A DNA stretch of 64,000 nucleotides. Origin: Gymnothorax reevesii (Eukaryota; Chordata; Actinopteri; Anguilliformes; Muraenidae). Of the stretch, positions 20,474 to 32,407 are shown piece by piece (the first letter of the stretch is position 1; each line of letters opens with the position of its first letter). A program made the position numbers and the translations under genes. The notes below the pieces were generated by a model that saw nothing but the letters and a program-made list of their open reading frames with translations, did no database searches and was not told the origin of the DNA. The DNA lies in assembly GCA_029721435.1 (NCBI GenBank), contig CM056576.1, forward strand, positions 71,751,876 through 71,815,875. Direction: 5' to 3'.

Positions 20474-20998
20474 TGGTATGTTTGTAATTGTTTGTAATGC
20501 ATTTGCAATTGAACTAATTAGAGAAGAGTCTGTTGCTTAATATCTTTCGTTTGATAATTTATTATGGTTATGAGAAATGTAGTTTAGAAATAAGGATGAA
20601 CAATGGAATATTGAATGTCTCAACCTTTACCATGTTAATTTTATTTTCTTTAATGATAAATTCGGCCTATAACCGACATCAAACGCAATATTCCATTTCG
20701 CCTTATGTTTGCGCTTGGCCTTAATACAGCCCTCAAAAGCGCTTAACAGAAAAAGCGCGTAAGCCAGGGGGAGAATACGCTTAAGTGTTATTTGCATGAG
20801 AAACGCCCGGAAATGCCCCAATTTTGACCTTGCTCCGCCTCAAGCGCGTAACTGCCTTCGGTGCAGACTTAAGTCGAGGGGAGAATACGTGTAGGCTGAA
20901 AAATGCGTTGCTACGCGCTTTTTTCGACCTACGCTCTTGGGAGAATAGACCCCTAAGTGACTGACTGGAAGTTTGTTTTTGGAGTTTTCAATGAAGCA

Positions 20999-21412
20999 GG
21001 ACAAGTAAGTGAAAGTAAGTTGTGCTTCTGTAACACTAGCTGTAGTAAATACCACTTTCTGAATGTTATAAATCATTGTACTATTCAAAGTGTTTATGTT
21101 TGTATATTTATGTAATCTGCCAGTTAACGTCAGGCTTGCGGTGGAGCTAATTACGATAACTTTAGTACAAACTTACCGGTATGGGTAACGGTAAAGTTAG
21201 TCTTTCAGATATAATTTCAAAGCTTTGTGAGGTGGTCACGGACAGTTTGAGATGCAGTGCCATAACGTTGTATCGTATTCTTTAATTATGCCCCCTTTGT
21301 CACCAGGTTATTATGCTTTGCCCATTTTGTGATTTATAACAGTTAGAAAGTGGTATTGATTACAGGTTATAGAAGTGTTATAGAAGCACAACTTTCTTTC
21401 ACTTACTTGTCC
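20999..21412. mobile_element. Fold-back element with ~80-bp inverted arms
   Basis: 20999-21075 (GGACAAGTAAGTGAAAG .. GTTATAAATCA) is inverted at 21330-21412; the right arm has an extra TTATAGAAGTG block. About 250 bp separate the arms. It starts 45 bp beyond the end of Harbinger copy 1. No coding frame. Confidence 0.75.
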
Positions 21413-21839
21413 CAAAGACAACAAAGGAAGGAAGACAACTCACCGAGGAGTAATTTGCGGTACCATTCGCGTGGGTGCCCCGCCCCTTTAGATAGACTTG
21501 CGGCGGGCCCTAAATGAATTGATTCCAATGGGGAGAAGTGAACCTGAGCACAGATTACCATTGATTATTTTGATCCATTGTCACAGACTTAAATATTGGA
21601 CTTATTTTTCTCATATCTACCGAACATTCTGGCGCTGCAATGGCATTTTAAAGACCAACAGATCAGGAGAAAATGAACTTTGTTTGAGGCCTGTGTCTCT
21701 CTCAGCAGCGCTCATGTAACATCTGGCAAAACAGAAATACAGTATGGACTGCGGGAAACCATGAATAAAAATATAAAAATGAGATAATGCTTGTATCTAT
21801 ATGTTCAGTAATACTGTCATTGTCATCAATGTTTAATCA

Positions 21840-22065
21840 TTTTTAAAGGGGAAAAGGAATATATTTGATCGCTATGATCTTTAATTGATTGATATGAGAT
21901 ATTAAACAAGCAGTAAAATAAGGCGCAAAAATTATATATGAAACGTGTAGTTGGCCATCCACGTTAAAAATGCAGAAACTTTGTGCAGCAATAGGTTGCA
22001 ATAATAGGAACAAGCTATCCATCTTTTCTTTTCCAAAGTATGCAGACAGGTCAGGAATAAATTAG
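21840..22065 (+). pseudogene. THAP zinc-finger exon fragment, copy 1
   Basis: ATG at 21970-21972 opens MQKLCAAIGCNNRNKLSIFS and FPKYADRSGIN before TAG at 22063-22065. THAP domains begin with Met, a few residues, Cys-x(2-4)-Cys and later a 'F..FP' segment; C5, C10, the asparagines and SFP fit. The later Cys-x(35-50)-Cys-x2-His and AVPTIF parts are absent. THAP domains are found in P-element, Kolobok and host regulatory proteins. The non-coding sequence 21840-21969 matches the region beside copy 2 at 50545-50660, so both derive from one repeat family. Confidence 0.6.
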
Positions 22066-22784
22066 CAACTGTCATATTACAGACCAGCTTCATAGGCTTA
22101 AACTAGCTGATGCAATGTCCTTCAAGCTGCAGCTAATGCCAATTACAGTAAAATATGATGCGTAATTTAAGTATTATTTAGGTTTTATTATACCAGTGAG
22201 TCCCACTGAAACGAAAAAAAAACAGACCTGGCCAAACATTATCCTGTTTAAAACCTGAGAACCACTCCAAGAGTAAACGCTAGCAAGACAAAATTAAATT
22301 TTTAAGCTCATGTCAAATAACATTAAATCAGCCACTTACACTCCATGAGGATTGATTTGGGATGACACTCAATGTGATGGACCCTCCGCGGGAACAAGCA
22401 AAGGGGGAGTGGATAGGACCGTTTTGGGACTAGTCTTTGCTTGTCCTGCTTGATTGAAAACTCCCGAAAGAAACTTTCTGTTGGTGACTTGGTCCATCGG
22501 GAATAGTAGTCCCAGAGTCACCTCTGTTTTGGCTTTTGCTTTCGTGTTGTGGCATTTGTGTTTGTTGTAAACTTTTGCATTCATGTTGTGACGTTAGCAT
22601 TTGTTGTGACCTGTGTCAGCCACTGTAGTGTAGGCCTCGGGGCTAACAAATTGTAAAAGTATTGTGAAAAAACAATAAAAGGCATTTTGAAAATAGACTC
22701 TGTACAAACTATGAAATGGTTCGCTTTCGTAAAATCATCCATACATTATCACATGAACAAGGGTAAGGTAAAGGGGCTGACGCC
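22066..22784. other. No gene; minisatellite in reverse orientation at 22528-22605
   Basis: GGCTTTTGCTTTCGTGTTGTGG and TTGTTGTAAACTTTTGCATT at 22528-22605 are the reverse complement of the array at 16434-16545. The rest is unassigned. Confidence 0.6.
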
Positions 22785-23616
22785 CAGGGGCGGATCTAGG
22801 ATGGTAGGAGATCCGGGGCTTTGCCCAGAGGGAGGAGTGAAGTGCGCTCGTGAGTTGCGATTCAGAAAACCTCAACTTACCAACAAATTAAAGCGGACAA
22901 AAGACACTGGAGACACTTGCAAATTCACGCCCTATAATTAATAAAAAAATTCTAAAATCACTCAAGAAACGGTCAGCAGCTGGTTGAAGTCTCTTCAGAA
23001 TTTTTTTTTCTGCAGATAGGTTGGTACCATTACGTACATCAGCCAATCATAGCTCTGATACAAGCCGTGGTACCATTGTACGTGCCAACAGCCAATCACA
23101 GCACGGCTGTACTCACGCATCAGTGAGAATGGTAATGTATTCGACCTTGTCTCTGTCAGCTGAGTTGTGTATGTGGCAAATTTGTTAATGCTAGTCTGAC
23201 AATCACGATTAAAGTGCTCCACAATACGCTAAATAGCAAGTAAACTAACCGGTCTGTTGCAGAAGTCCAACAGTCGATTTATGAGACATTGGCTTCGCTG
23301 CTTTGTGTCTGTAGACTGTTCATGATGCAGGCTCCTAGTTGAGGCATTGCACTGATAAGCATATGATCCTCACTGGAGTATGTTGGGGAAGATAGTTTCT
23401 TAACCAGTGTTTTGAACAAAATACTTCTCAACTGACCACTGCCTAATTATCGGAACCCCAAAAAATAGACTTTACATCTAAGAACCGCAGCTTTTCTCAT
23501 CTTTATCGTCCTCTAATGAAAATACATCACCGTGCACCCCGACTTCATATATTCTGCGCGAATAATCATGTACATGCAGGACTTGAGACCAGAGGTGAAG
23601 AGCGCATCCAATCCAT

Positions 23617-23617
<1 letters not shown>

Positions 23618-23650
<33 letters not shown>
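23618..23650. repeat. (TA)n microsatellite
   Basis: 33 bp of TA repeats at the left border of the next element. Confidence 0.95.
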
Positions 23651-23654
<4 letters not shown>

Positions 23655-24690
23655 CACTAGATTGCTGATACGGTACATTTAAGTGAAGCATCTGTTCTAG
23701 GAGCTTATATACCCGGAAGTAAAATTTGCATGTAGACTCCCATTCATTTTCGCCTATGTTAAAATGATATTTTCAGAAAGACTTGCGTGTGAGTAGGTGT
23801 TATTTTGGTATCGTTGTGCAGAGCAACATTTTGTCTCCCTAAATATGTGCTTTCTGGAGGATGGAAAGCGGCACACTTACTAAAGGGAAAATGGAAATGT
23901 GACTTGGCGTTAACGTTAAAGTGCAGCAGAGTGAATTTAAAGTGCATTTACCTCTGGTAAAATTGCTTAGAAGTTATTGCTGTTATAAGAAACGTCGATG
24001 AATGTCCGCATACGCTATCAAATTACACTCTGGTATCCTCACTTCATTGTACCCTGGTTGACTATATGACATCAACCGAATTGTTTATATTGAATTATAT
24101 GGCTAATGCCGACGTTGATAAAAAGAAGCACTAGTGAAGCTTTTCTCCCCTCTTTGTCTTTTGGAGCTCTGTATAAAACAGACAAAGCGACTTGTAAACT
24201 GCTTTTTCAACAAGTATTATGCGGGTAAGAAGTTGTTGAATGTCAATTACAAGTAGCTAGCTAGCTTGTTAGCCACCTTGTTAATTTTATCTACTTCTAA
24301 GTTAATGCAGTCCCCGCAACGGTAAAGGAGCCAAGGTAGCTTGCTGGTGACTGTTATCAATCGCTAGCTTTCGCTTTCAGTCAGCTGTCTGTTCAAGTCA
24401 ATGGAACGGCTAATTAGCTAGCTAGCACGAAGCACGATTTTTTTATATTAAAGTGACATTGCGTTTATACGTTAACTTACGCATGAAACGTTTTATTACA
24501 GCTTTTCAAATAAATATTGCTGCAAAAGGCAGCCACACATCTCGGAATTTTCTTGCTTGTATCGACTTATTTGAAATTGGCCTCATAGGAAACCATTCAT
24601 TTTGATGATTAAGTTGGGTGTACCAATACGGCGGCCGGGAGCTTCACTTTGGATAATGTAAATATGACGACGTCAGCAATCTAGTGTTCT
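23651..24690. mobile_element. 1.04-kb DNA element with perfect 18-bp terminal inverted repeats
   Basis: AGAACACTAGATTGCTGA at 23651-23668 is exactly inverted at 24673-24690. Both borders are TA-rich, so the target was the (TA)n run and the duplication length cannot be read. The interior has no transposase frame. GCTAGCTAGC motifs occur near 24258-24265 and 24415-24424. Superfamily unknown; a TA target is compatible with Tc1/mariner. Confidence 0.85.
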
Positions 24691-25384
24691 AAATATATTT
24701 ATCTATGATCCAATCTCATCGATTAGGATAGAAGGTTAGCGATTTTGATGCGAGCAAGCCAAATAAAACCGTTTGCCATTGGACGCATGCATCGATGACT
24801 CGTATCAACATCAATTTCTTATCTTCTATCATGATGGATCAGATTGGATGCTCCCTTCCACTCTGTTGTGAAGTCCCGCATGTTGAGGATTATTCACGCA
24901 GCATGAATGAAATCGGTGATTGCTGGGTCCAGGTGCAAGATGATTTATTTATTTTCATTAGAGTATGATAAATATGATGTGGTTAAAGATTTACAGTCTA
25001 TTTCTTTGGGGTCCCGATAATTGGCCAGTGGACAGTTGAACAGTATTTCGCTAGCTGATGGATAGCCACGACGAGAAATTTCCTCAGATCCCTTTTTTTT
25101 GCGCTACTACCTAGCTCCTAAATGTCATGTTTAAGGCATCATGAACTTTGTGGGTGCAAACATAGACATGAGGCATTTATGAGAACGAAACAGACACATA
25201 AGCGTGCCCGTAACTACAGTAACTTTCACGCCGCAAATAAATTAGTACAATATAGGCTAAAGACTCAGTGGTTGCTAGAGCTCAAAGTTCATACTCGTCT
25301 ATCTTTTTTTAACCGTAAGAAAAGACCCCGGGCTATAGCCCTGTAGCCAGGCCCTAAACAAGCCCCTGCTGACACCTATCCCTG

Positions 25385-25690
25385 CATCAAATAGCTGGAA
25401 GCAGGGCTACACACTGGACAGTTCACCAATCCTCTGCCAGACTTTCATAACCCATTCACACACTCATACCCATGGGTGCCTATTTATAGTCTCCAATTTG
25501 CCTACATGAATGTCTTTGGAAATACGACCCTGGAGTTCTCTGAGAAAACGCATTGCAAACAAAAGGGAATATGAAAATGACACACAGAAAGACTGAGCAT
25601 GGATTTGAACCCACGATGTTCTTTCTGTGAGGCAAGAAATGAGCAACAAACTGCACTGTTGTAACACCCTGTCTTTGCCATCCAAGTACA
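25385..25690 (-). repeat. tRNA-derived SINE, minus orientation
   Basis: Read on the minus strand the head has a B box (GGTTCAAATCC at 25601-25611) preceded by TTGCCTCACAGAAAGAACATC, then CTGTGTGTCATTTTC, a CTCAGAGAACTCCAGGG-like block, CAAAGACATTCATGTAGGC, AAATTGGAGACTATAAATAGGC and GGGTTATGAAAG. That order is a widespread fish SINE body. Not a functional tRNA. Confidence 0.8.
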
Positions 25691-25699
25691 AAATATGCA

Positions 25700-28289
25700 C
25701 AATTGATGGCAATTCAATTTCATTACATTATTTTTGTGTCATTTTTTAATTTGTAGCAGAGAAACTGTGTAAGTGAGCATCAGAAGCCGGCATCTCATCT
25801 TGAAGTTAATTAGTACTGAACGTATTACAAACTTCAAATGAAACTAATGAATATTAGTTCATTGATTATGTGCTCCGTGGGTGTTTATTTTATTGGTGTT
25901 CTGTCTTTACAGGCTCCAACTTCAGATTTATTTTCAGAAATGTCATTAGGGTGTGTGTGTGCATGTGTGTGTGTGTGTGTGCCTGTATGAGTGTATGTTG
26001 GTGTGTCTCTGTGTTTTTTCTTCATGTTGATTTTGATTTAAACAGGTTGTCTTGGAAACAAACAGCAGTAATGAGCTGGCAGGGGGAGATTTTGGTTAAC
26101 CAGGCTGTAATTTTGGACTAAAACAGACCACTCTGGGTAGTAGGGTATTTGTTTACCAGAGTTCAGCTCAATATTTATGCTGTGTTTGCAGTTTGCACTC
26201 TTTCCCTTGAATCTCAAAATCTTGATCTGTGTTTAATTTTTTATCTTCTTGTAAATCACATTCTGAATCTCCTTGAAAATTCTATTCTAAATCCGTCTCT
26301 GACAGTATCCACATCTCCTTATGAATCTTCTGTATCTCTTGTTGAATCCAAATGTCCAAATTCGCAGACTCGCAGACTTGTGTACAAGTGCTGAGGGCTG
26401 TCCAAATATACAATTTATTCAGTCCACAATGGGCCTGAAGCAAACTTTCTCCAGACTTCCAGAGAGTCTGCTTGGGATGCAGATTTCATTGGATTTTGCC
26501 AGTAAAATTATCAGATATTCATATCAATAAGGATGTGACAGCATGAATGAGACCAAGAGGCCAATAGGGCCTGTATTGCTGACCTGGTTTCTTTTCTGTA
26601 ATACAGTCATGTAAAGTAAGCAGTGCACTGTGCAACATGCCGACATAATGATATTATCATCTACAGCAAGTAAGGAAGTGATGTGAAAGCTGGAATTAGC
26701 TGTAAATGCACAATAAACTCGGTGTGAAGTCAGATTCATATAAGAAAAAGTGGGTTAAAGACTCATTCAGCAGAGTTGCATACTAAATAGATTTTTAGTT
26801 CAGGCACTGAAAAAACATCTTCATTTCAACTTCACCTGGACCGAGACTTGGAATACTTTTGGCTGGTTTGAGCCAAATCTACTCACTGCGACCACAGAAG
26901 AAGTCGAAACTGTGTCAGCCAATCTAATACCAGGAAAACCAAACTGGATTCTCAGTTGACCCACTTTATAACAACACATGATCAGGGCTTAGAGGTCAAC
27001 ATTTGCATCAAGTTTGACCCAAGTGAAACAAGTGGCGAGCCAATCAGAGGCTTAGAGAAGCCATAGTGGATTTTGCATTTACATGAAAATAATACCACTT
27101 CAGCAGGGTCATGTGACAGATATTTGCACCGAGTGTGATCAAAATCTGAGCAGCAGAAGTTGTTGAATATGCATCACCAAATCATTGTATTTTAAATCGA
27201 GCTGAAAAAACACTAGGTCAGGGCCGTAAGGTGAACATTTGATCAAATCTGATCCAAATGTGCCTTGTAGAGAAGTCAATAATTTGTCTGCCTCTCAGAG
27301 TCCAGGGTACTGGATTCTGAATCAAGCCATACAAAATGAAAAAGTGAGCAGAGCTCACTGTTGCCGCTGACTCCCATCATTTCTAATGTTGTAGGGGGGC
27401 AGTAGGGGGGCAGTCGTGGGGGCAGTGGCTGTGAGTGGAAATAATTTTAGGTAGGGCTGTGCCACATCCAGCCAATTTCAGCAAACATTTTAGTATGATT
27501 TAATGCAACAAAAAAAATTACAATATTAAAAATGTATTACTACTTCACTGTTACATATCTGACATTTATTTTAGTCCAGTATAAAAAAGCATTCAATAAA
27601 GCATTGACCATCAGGAAATCTTTGTCATCCACCCATCCCATATTTCTGGCCCTGAGGACTGTATTTTGTTGGGGAAACCAATAGGGAGGTAAAGATCTCT
27701 AAAAATAAACAAACTGTAGAATTCTAATTAGAATAATGATGTTAAGTGTTAGTCATGGATTCAAAGGACATAAGCATAGAATTATTTGATTTTGTTTTAA
27801 ATTTATTGTTTTGTCAACTATGCATGCATTTCCAAACCACTGCACTGCACTTGTACATGAACAAGTGTATTCTACCAGTCAAAGTTTGAGTACATCTGCT
27901 TAGTACCTACACTTGTAGGGACACCTTATGTAGTGTCGGTCGTCTTGTACCATGATCGTCCTTGACAAGCCTTTATAAAAGCGTCCATTTTAAGGTGCGT
28001 TTCCAGTAAACAAAATCTACTAATCCCCTGAAAAAGCCATGGTTTTAGAAGGAGTCTCGCTGGGCCAGCTTATAAGCGCCCCCAGAATTCCACAGAACTG
28101 TACACGGGTCCATGACAAATTAGCTTTTTAAAAATGTTTTTTTTTTTTTTAAATAAATCTTTAGACATGTACAGAATACATTTATTTGAAGTAGGAAGAG
28201 TGTGTTTAAACAAATCTTAATGGTTGCACAACATTTACAGGGTTTTAGTACAGTTTTTTACTGTATTTGCAATTTCACCAACCAAAAAA
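25700..28289. other. No gene recognised
   Basis: (GT)n lies at 25950-25982. At 26190-26350 phrases of the type GAATCTYCTT recur loosely. At 27886 TACCAGTCAAAGTTTGAGTACA resembles a Tc1-type terminus but has no partner nearby. No exon or element body seen. Confidence 0.5.
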
Positions 28290-28310
28290 TGTCAGGTGGC
28301 GCAACCAAAC

Positions 28311-28749
28311 TGTTTTGGCAAGTTTCCTAATAATACGCTGGTAAAGGCATTTCGATCTGCACTCACCTTGGGTTGAAGTTGTTGTATTGATGGGAGTTGA
28401 TGGAACTTGAGACGTAATGGGCGAAATTATGATCCGTGGTGTCAAACAGTCAAGGGATATTCTTAATCATAGTCATTTCAGTCCAACGTCACGCCGTGAG
28501 GTCAAGTAAGAAAAATAAAAATGAACAGAGCGTCTTTCAAAGTTTCAAATCAAAACGATACGCAGATCTGCGATAGTCTATAACATTCCTTATATGATAT
28601 GTGCGGTTGAAAATGGTATCCGACCAGCGGTCCCACACACCTGTGCAGAACTCGTCATTGATAAGGGTGCACCTAATGACGGCGTCATCAATTGCCCTAG
28701 TGGTGGCATTGCCACATTGCATCAACCAACAATAAAAACTGCTCCAACA
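28311..28749 (-). repeat. 3' LTR of the BEL/Pao element
   Basis: 439 bp. Compared by eye with the other LTR it differs at roughly 15 positions plus one 5-bp indel (near 28597), so the insertion is not very recent. The adjoining stretch 28750-28762 reads on the minus strand as AATAGGGGCCGGT, a possible polypurine tract. Confidence 0.93.
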
Positions 28750-28878
28750 TACCGGCCCCTATTATTATGGGCAAAAGCGAAAAATAATAATATTCAAAAA
28801 TTTGGAGCATTCAAACAAACAAACAAGCAAACAAAAAAAGTCTGTCATACGTTCGTGAGGACGTGTCAGTGTGGGTCT

Positions 28879-30091
28879 TCACTGCCTGGCTGGAACCAGC
28901 AGACAGATCTTGCTTATCGGTCTCTCTATTAGACTGACTGGCATCTGAAGTTTCATACTCCTCACAATTCCTCTTCGATCAGGGTTTGTATTCACCACTC
29001 TGGCAGTGACCCAAGATCCTCTTGGAGAGTTGGCATCAGCAATCAACACAACATCTCCTTGAACAAAGTTCCTTCTGCCTTTGTTCTATTTATGGCGTTC
29101 TTGCATGAGTGGGAGGTATTCCTTTACCCATCTGGACCAGAACAGATCTGATATGTATTGTACTAGACGCCAGCGCCGTCTGGTATACGAGTCAGCTTGC
29201 TTGAAGAGTCCAGGTGGGAGCAAGGGCTGCACTTTGAATAGCAGAAGGTGATTCGGGGTCAGCGGTTCTAAATCATTAGGATCATCGGACACGGTGGTCA
29301 AAGGGCGGCTATTCAGTATAGCTTCCACCTCACACATAACTGTGACGAGGCTCTCCTCATCCAAAGTTTGCTGTCTTGTAACAGAGAGCAAAGTCTTTTT
29401 CAATGTCCTGATCAATCTTTCCCACACGCCTCCATGGTGGGCAGCGGCTGTGGGATTGAAGGTCCACTTCACGCCCTTCTGCTGCATGGCGTGGCTGATC
29501 TTATCCTGGTTCCACTCTTTGATCGCTTCCTTCGATTCTCTCTCTGCAGAGACAAAATTGGTCCCATTGTCGGATCGTAGTTCGTTCACTTGACCTCGTC
29601 GACATACGAAACGTCTGAGGGCGTTTATGTATGAATCAGTATCAAGCGAATGGGCCACTTCAAGATGTACTGCGCGGCTGGCCAAACACGTGAAGAGGAC
29701 TCCATACCGTTGCACGGTGCTCCTACCACGCTTGATTTCAATGGGGCCAAAATAGTCGACTCCGACATTGGTGAATGGCGGCAGATCCGGAGTGATCCTT
29801 TAGCAAGTCTGCCATCTTCTGCTCACCAATACTGCCTTGTAGCCTCCTGTATACTACACAGTCATTGATCACCTTTCGGCAAAGAGCGTTGGCACAGGGG
29901 ATCCAATACTTCTGTCGTAAGACTAATATGGTGTGGTTCCTCCCGCTATGCCCCACTTGCCTGTGAGTATGCTCCATCAGGAGTCTTGACACGTGGCGCC
30001 CTTTTGGTAGAAGGATTGGGTGCTTCATGTCTTCTGGCATGGCCAGTCTGTTTAGTCGTCCTCCGACTCTCAATATGTTTCCATCCAGCAA
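28879..30091 (-). pseudogene. BEL/Pao integrase
   Basis: Integrase joins the cDNA to the chromosome. The N-terminal zinc region shows HRQVGHSGRNH near 29975 and C, then CVVYRR near 29855, where the last zinc-binding position is Tyr instead of the usual Cys. A frameshift near 29735 leads into the core: HLEVAHSLDTDSYI, RSDNGTNFVSAE (second acidic residue) and HHGGVWERLIRT (catalytic Glu). Past that, RPLTTVSDDPNDLEPLTPNH and the Pao-type tail RRRWRLVQYISDLFWSRWVK are intact. An amber stop at 29086-29088 interrupts the frame, which otherwise stays open to 28879-28881. Confidence 0.93.
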
Positions 30092-30115
30092 TGGGTCAAG
30101 CTTAAATATTGAGCT

Positions 30116-30889
30116 TTACTGTTTGATACTCCTGACTTCACTCTTTAAGGTCTTGACTTTGTCTGCATAGCTATGCGCTTGACAAAACTGCACGATAGCC
30201 ATCTCTGCAGACTTCAGGTCTTCCAAGGCAAGCTTCTGCGCTCCGATGGAATCTTTGAATGCCTTCATGTCAAGTTCTATCATGCGCTTTTGCTTTGCTT
30301 GGTCATTCTCTTTTCCTTGAATGGCATTAGTCACTTCCTTCCTTTTGGTTTTCAAGCCTTGTAAAAGTGTCTTTAAACGCAGGTACCATGCAACTGTCCT
30401 TTGGAGCTTAGCCAATGTCGAAAAATGATGAATAAGCCTATCAATTATATTCGGTTCTGATGTCTGTATTACATTGACTGAGGCCTTCTCCTTCTGGATT
30501 TCAGGGTCATCTTGGGGGACTGACCCAAAGTCCACAAGATCGTGTGGCCAGTCTTCCTCTGCACAGAGGAGGAACGGAGGTCCTTTAATCTAAGTGTTTT
30601 GCTTCAAAAAGGCCTTAGCTGTCATACCGCGGGAGGCACAGTCTGCTGGGTTGACTTTAGTGTTGATGTATCGCCACTGTGTCACCTAAGTTGACTCCCT
30701 GATTACTCCTACGCGGTTAGCAACAAACGTATGGTATCTCTGCGTGTCGTTCTTTGTATACTTCAGGACAGAAGTGCTGTCTGTCCAAAATGTTGATGTT
30801 TTTAGTGGGATCTGCATCTCAATCTTCAGCATTCTATCAATCTTGACAGCCAGCATGGCTGCGGTCAACTCCAGCCGCGGTATAGTCAT
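30116..30889 (-). pseudogene. BEL/Pao RNase H and connecting region
   Basis: TIPRLELTAAMLAVKI near 30885-30838 and FWTDSTSVLKYT near 30785-30750 are the RNase H motifs of Pao elements (Glu, Asp). After an in-frame stop near 30683 the same frame goes on with WRYINTKVNPAD, an essential late RNase H block. From 30535 to 30116 it encodes a lysine/glutamine-rich, probably coiled-coil linker before integrase. The frame is the same as that of the protease and most of RT, so only stops, no shifts, break this part. Confidence 0.85.
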
Positions 30890-30892
30890 TCT

Positions 30893-32407
30893 CTTTCAGG
30901 GTGCTACTCTTGCTTTCCCAAAGAGGAATGTCGTGTGTATGACACCGTCAGTGGTGGTGAGTTGGAGATAGGTCACAACTCCATAACCTTTCTCACTTGC
31001 ATCACAGAAGTTATGGAGCTGGGCTGCAGCAATTTCTGGGCTGTTCTTTGGTTTGATGCACCTTTCTATCCTATAGTTTTCCATCTGCTGCAACCCGTCA
31101 AGCCACTGCTGCCATTTTAGGTCATAGGCTTTGGGTATTGCGTCGTCCCATCCGCACTTCAGTTGACACAGTTCCTGCAAAATGTACTTCGCGGTAAATG
31201 TGAAAGGAGCAAGGAACCCTATGGGATCATAGACTGAGGACACAATGGAAAGAATAGCTCTTTTGGTGGATGCCTGTTTCTTTAAAGAGACTTGAAACAC
31301 AAAAGACTCATCTTCAATCCTCCATCCCACCCCAAGAGCTTGTTCAACAGGTAAGCATCCTTTCTGCAGATCAAGATCCTTTACTTCTGTGGCACGTTCC
31401 TCTTCTGGTATGCGTGCCAGCACCTTTCTACTGCTGCAGACCCATTTGGTAAGTCTGAATCCTCCCTGTGCACAGAGTGAGGTCAACTCATCATGCAGAT
31501 TTGTGGCTTGAGTTTCAGTCGGTACAGACTTTAAACAGTCATCCACTTAAAAATTATGCAGCACTGTTTCGACAGCTTCCTTGGAGAACTTCTCCTTGTT
31601 GTCCTCAGCAGTCCTTTTCAAAGCGTAGCTGGCACAGCTTGGGGAGGACGTTGCGCTAAACAAATGTACAGTCATTCTATACTCTGTGATGGGTTTCATG
31701 GTGTCGCCACCTGGCCACCATAAAAATCAGAGAAAGTTGGCATCTTCTGGGCTCACTTGGAGTTGGTGGTACATCCCTTCTATATCCGCCATCAATGCAG
31801 CTGACTCCTGACGGAACCAAGTAAGCACTCCAAACAAGTGAGATTTGGTCCCTGAATCAGCTCTTCATTCAGCGAAACACCTCGGAACTGGGCCGAGCAA
31901 TCAAAAACAACTTGCAGTTTGTGCTTCTTTGGGTGTCGCTCGCCATGATAAGGAAGATACCAAACTTTCCCCTCTTCCTGCACCAACTGTTCCTGTGGCA
32001 CAACTTCCGCGTGGCACAACTCCCGCATGACCCCTCTTAATCACATCTTCCAGAAAAATTATATACTCCTTATGAAAATCTGAGTCTTTCAGCAACTTTC
32101 TTTTCAAGCTCCCGGCTCGGTATTCCGCCAGCGCTCTGTTGTTAGGCATAAAGATATTGTCCTTCTTGAGTGGGAGCTTCAATTGATAATGTCCGTTCTT
32201 CATTTCAACTGAGGAGGACATGATTTCCATGAACCTTTTGTCCTCCATGGACATTTCAGACTTTTCTTCATATGACTTTTCTGGAAAGTCATGATTGAAG
32301 TTCTGCTTCACGAGATCATCTAGATTCACCACTGAAATCCGATGACTGTGTACCTCTGGAAGTAGATCATCTGTGCCATTGCATGGATTCAGAAGTCCAT
32401 GGACCAC
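30893..32407 (-). pseudogene. BEL/Pao reverse transcriptase, active-site codon mutated to stop
   Basis: Starts after a stop at the end of the 519-codon frame. KHKLQVVFDCSAQ, LNEELIQGPNLT (shifted frame, 31840-32028), then MADIEGMYHQL (palm Asp) around 31790 and FLWWPGGD. The catalytic Y-x-D-D block is at about 31538-31549: V, D and D codons remain, but the Tyr codon is TAA (31547-31549 read on the minus strand). Downstream KRAILSIVSSVYDPIGFLAP and HNFCDASEKGYGVVTYL are well kept. A frameshift pair near 32035 and 31850 and a TGA at 31727-31729 are further breaks. Pfam-type match expected: Peptidase_A17/RVT. Confidence 0.93.

Larger units (their letters stand above)
16567..20953 (-). mobile_element. 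PIF/Harbinger element copy 1 (left TIR lost), hosting two hAT insertions
   Basis: From 16567 the sequence matches the element at 62672 onward (block TTTTGAGTTACG..TATTCTCCCCTACTCG, then ATGAAAGAGGTGTGACTGATCC). Its right end is the inverted GGGGTCTATTCTCCC at 20939-20953 followed by TAA at 20954-20956. The first ~65 bp, including the left terminus, are replaced by the minisatellite and Tc1 fragment. A transposase remnant lies at 20189-20473 on the minus strand. Removing the hAT insertions leaves about 2.7 kb. Confidence 0.8.
23400..25060. repeat. Long inverted repeat, arms ~220 bp
   Basis: About 23400-23622 matches the reverse complement of about 24835-25060 (shared GATTATTC.CGCA, ATTTTCATTAGAG, AAGTCTATTT..TTGGGG, CCGATAATT, CAGTTGA). 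The arms are diverged, roughly 75-80% by eye. Between them lie the microsatellite and the 1-kb element. Confidence 0.75.
22785..25368. mobile_element. hAT-like element (2.6 kb) with nested structures
   Basis: Left end CAGGGGCGGATCTAGG, right end (inverted) CAGGGGCTTGTTTAGG. Flanks are CTGACGCC (22777-22784) and CTGACACC (25369-25376), an 8-bp duplication with one difference. Sub-terminal sequence is GC-rich (GGGGCTTTGCCC; GCTATAGCCCGGGG), as in hAT elements of the CAGGGGCGG type. No transposase frame was recognised. It contains the inverted repeat and the element at 23651-24690. Confidence 0.6.
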
